Below are positions 5,714 to 6,659 of a stretch of 6,659 bases of DNA, piece by piece (position 1 is the stretch's first letter; every line of letters starts with the position of its first letter). The notes beneath the pieces were generated by a model. The model made no database searches and was not told where the DNA came from. It was given only the letters and a program-made list of their open reading frames with translations. Position numbers and translations under genes: made by a program. This stretch comes from Clostridia bacterium (lineage in GTDB: Bacteria > Bacillota > Clostridia > Christensenellales > Aristaeellaceae). The DNA lies in NCBI GenBank assembly GCA_900754755.1, contig CAAEEC010000422.1, positions 1-6,659 on the forward strand, given 5' to 3'.

Positions 5714-6659
5714 CTATTCCAGTTCGGATACGAATTCGGCGATGCGGCGCATGCCTTCGGCAATGTTCTCGCGCGAGATGGCGTAGCTCATGCGCACATG
5801 GTCATCCGCGCCGAATGCTTTGCCGGGCACGACGGCCACCTGCTTGGCGTTGATGAGCATTTCGGCAAAGCTGTCGCTGCCGGTGATCTCCGCGCCCTGA
5901 TAGCGCTTGCCGAGCAGGCCGGAAATGTTGAGCATCACATAGAACGCGCCCTCGGGCGTGTTGGCCTTCAGCAGCGGCGTTTCGGCGATGAGGCGCACCA
6001 GCAAATCGCGGCGGGCGGCAAATTCCTTCACCATTTCAGCGATGATGGCCTCGCCATTGGTCATGGCCACGGCGGCGGCGTGCTGCGCGATGGAATTCGC
6101 GTTGCTGGTGCTGTGGCTCTGGAAGCTCGACATGGCTTTGGCGATTTTCACTGGCGCGGCGGCATAGCCAATGCGCCAGCCCGTCATGGCGTAAGATTTG
6201 GAAACGCCATTGACCACGATGGTCTGCTCGCGAATCGCTTCGCCCAGCGAGGCGATGGAAACGTGCTTTTGCCCATCGTAGATCAGTTTTTCATAAATTT
6301 CATCGGAAATCACATAGAAGCCGTGCTTCACGGCCAGATCCGCGATTTCCCGCAGCAGCTTTTCCGGATACACGCAGCCATTGGGATTGTTGGGCGAATT
6401 GAGGATCAGCGCCTTGGTTTTGGGCGTGATGGCCGCTTCCAGCGCCGCCGCGGTGGGCAAAAATTCCTCTTCTTCGCGGGTTTTCACATACACGGGTTCG
6501 CCCCAGGCCATGCGCACCATTTCCGGATAACTCACCCAGCAAGGAGAAGGAATGAGCACTTCATCGCCCGGGTTGAGGATGGCCGAAAGCGCGTTGAACA
6601 GCGATTGCTTGGCGCCATTGGAAACCACGATATTTTCCGGCTTATAAGAAAGCGCGTTA
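5714..6659 (-). CDS. Class I/II PLP-dependent aminotransferase, aspartate aminotransferase-like (start outside window)
   Basis: The reading frame stays open to the window edge, giving about 314 residues of a family that is usually about 390-400, so about 80 N-terminal residues are missing. Visible motifs, in order: SNGAKQSL (cofactor phosphate-binding loop), PCWVSYPE (ring-stacking Trp), NSPNNPNG (Asn contacting the pyridoxal oxygen), ISDEIYEKL (Asp that pairs with the ring nitrogen, and Tyr), VNGVSKSYAMTGWRIGY (the Schiff-base Lys, codon 6197-6199, and a following Arg), and HVRMSYA (Arg expected to bind the substrate carboxylate). The set is complete and typical of the aspartate/prephenate aminotransferase Ib group. 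It transfers the amino group between an amino acid, probably aspartate, and a 2-oxo acid in the cytoplasm; exact substrate preference cannot be read from these motifs. It ends with TAG and converges on the ABC operon, so it is not co-transcribed with it. Confidence 0.93.
   Translation of the reverse strand, partial: NALSYKPENIVVSNGAKQSLFNALSAILNPGDEVLIPSPCWVSYPEMVRMAWGEPVYVKTREEEEFLPTAAALEAAITPKTKALILNSPNNPNGCVYPEKLLREIADLAVKHGFYVISDEIYEKLIYDGQKHVSIASLGEAIREQTIVVNGVSKSYAMTGWRIGYAAAPVKIAKAMSSFQSHSTSNANSIAQHAAAVAMTNGEAIIAEMVKEFAARRDLLVRLIAETPLLKANTPEGAFYVMLNISGLLGKRYQGAEITGSDSFAEMLINAKQVAVVPGKAFGADDHVRMSYAISRENIAEGMRRIAEFVSELE

Noticed and set aside
5373..5786. 137-codon open frame on the + strand across the end of the second permease and the intergenic hairpin
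   Set aside because: It overlaps the permease in another frame, runs through the hairpin, and ends antisense to the aminotransferase; it has no motif.

Overview
The window (6,659 bp, GC-rich by eye) looks like the chromosome of a Bacillota bacterium, probably a high-GC member of the Clostridia. The reasons are strong GGAGG-type ribosome binding sites before every complete gene, a BlaI/MecI repressor paired with an M56 metallopeptidase, and a short AT-rich promoter island in otherwise GC-rich DNA. This taxonomic call is an inference from style and gene content, not from a marker gene. There are no tRNAs, rRNAs, CRISPR arrays, insertion sequences or attachment sites that I can support.

Layout: (1) 1-1812, the 3' part of a glycoside hydrolase gene (+ strand, 5' end outside the window) of the GHL6/beta-galactosidase-trimerisation type, resembling GH151 alpha-L-fucosidases. 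It ends at a strong intrinsic terminator (1833-1872). (2) 1896-5616, a compact five-gene operon on the + strand: BlaI/MecI-type repressor, M56 membrane metallopeptidase (BlaR1-like, but without a penicillin-sensing domain), ABC ATPase, and two short ABC-2-type permeases. Every junction overlaps (26, 4, 8 and 4 nt), so translation is probably coupled from end to end. (3) 5617-5713, a 97-bp convergent intergenic gap with a GC-rich 13-bp hairpin. (4) 5714-6659, the C-terminal four fifths of a class I/II PLP-dependent aminotransferase on the - strand, whose start lies outside the window.

The interesting part is the operon. A near-consensus extended -10 promoter (TTGACA, 17 bp, TGcTATACT) is straddled by a perfect 9-bp inverted repeat, CTGTAGTTT...AAACTACAG. 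The same half-site recurs as a compact dyad, AACTACTATTGTAGTT, at 3322-3337, inside the last codons of the M56 gene and directly before the ribosome binding site of the ABC ATPase gene. This suggests that the repressor controls its own promoter and has a second binding site at the transporter junction. The likely logic, by analogy with BlaR1/BlaI and MecR1/MecI, is that the membrane peptidase senses a signal and inactivates the repressor, which switches on an exporter. Here the classical beta-lactam sensor domain is absent and the peptidase is unusually rich in cysteine, so the inducer is unknown. Transporter substrate and inducer cannot be read from the sequence.
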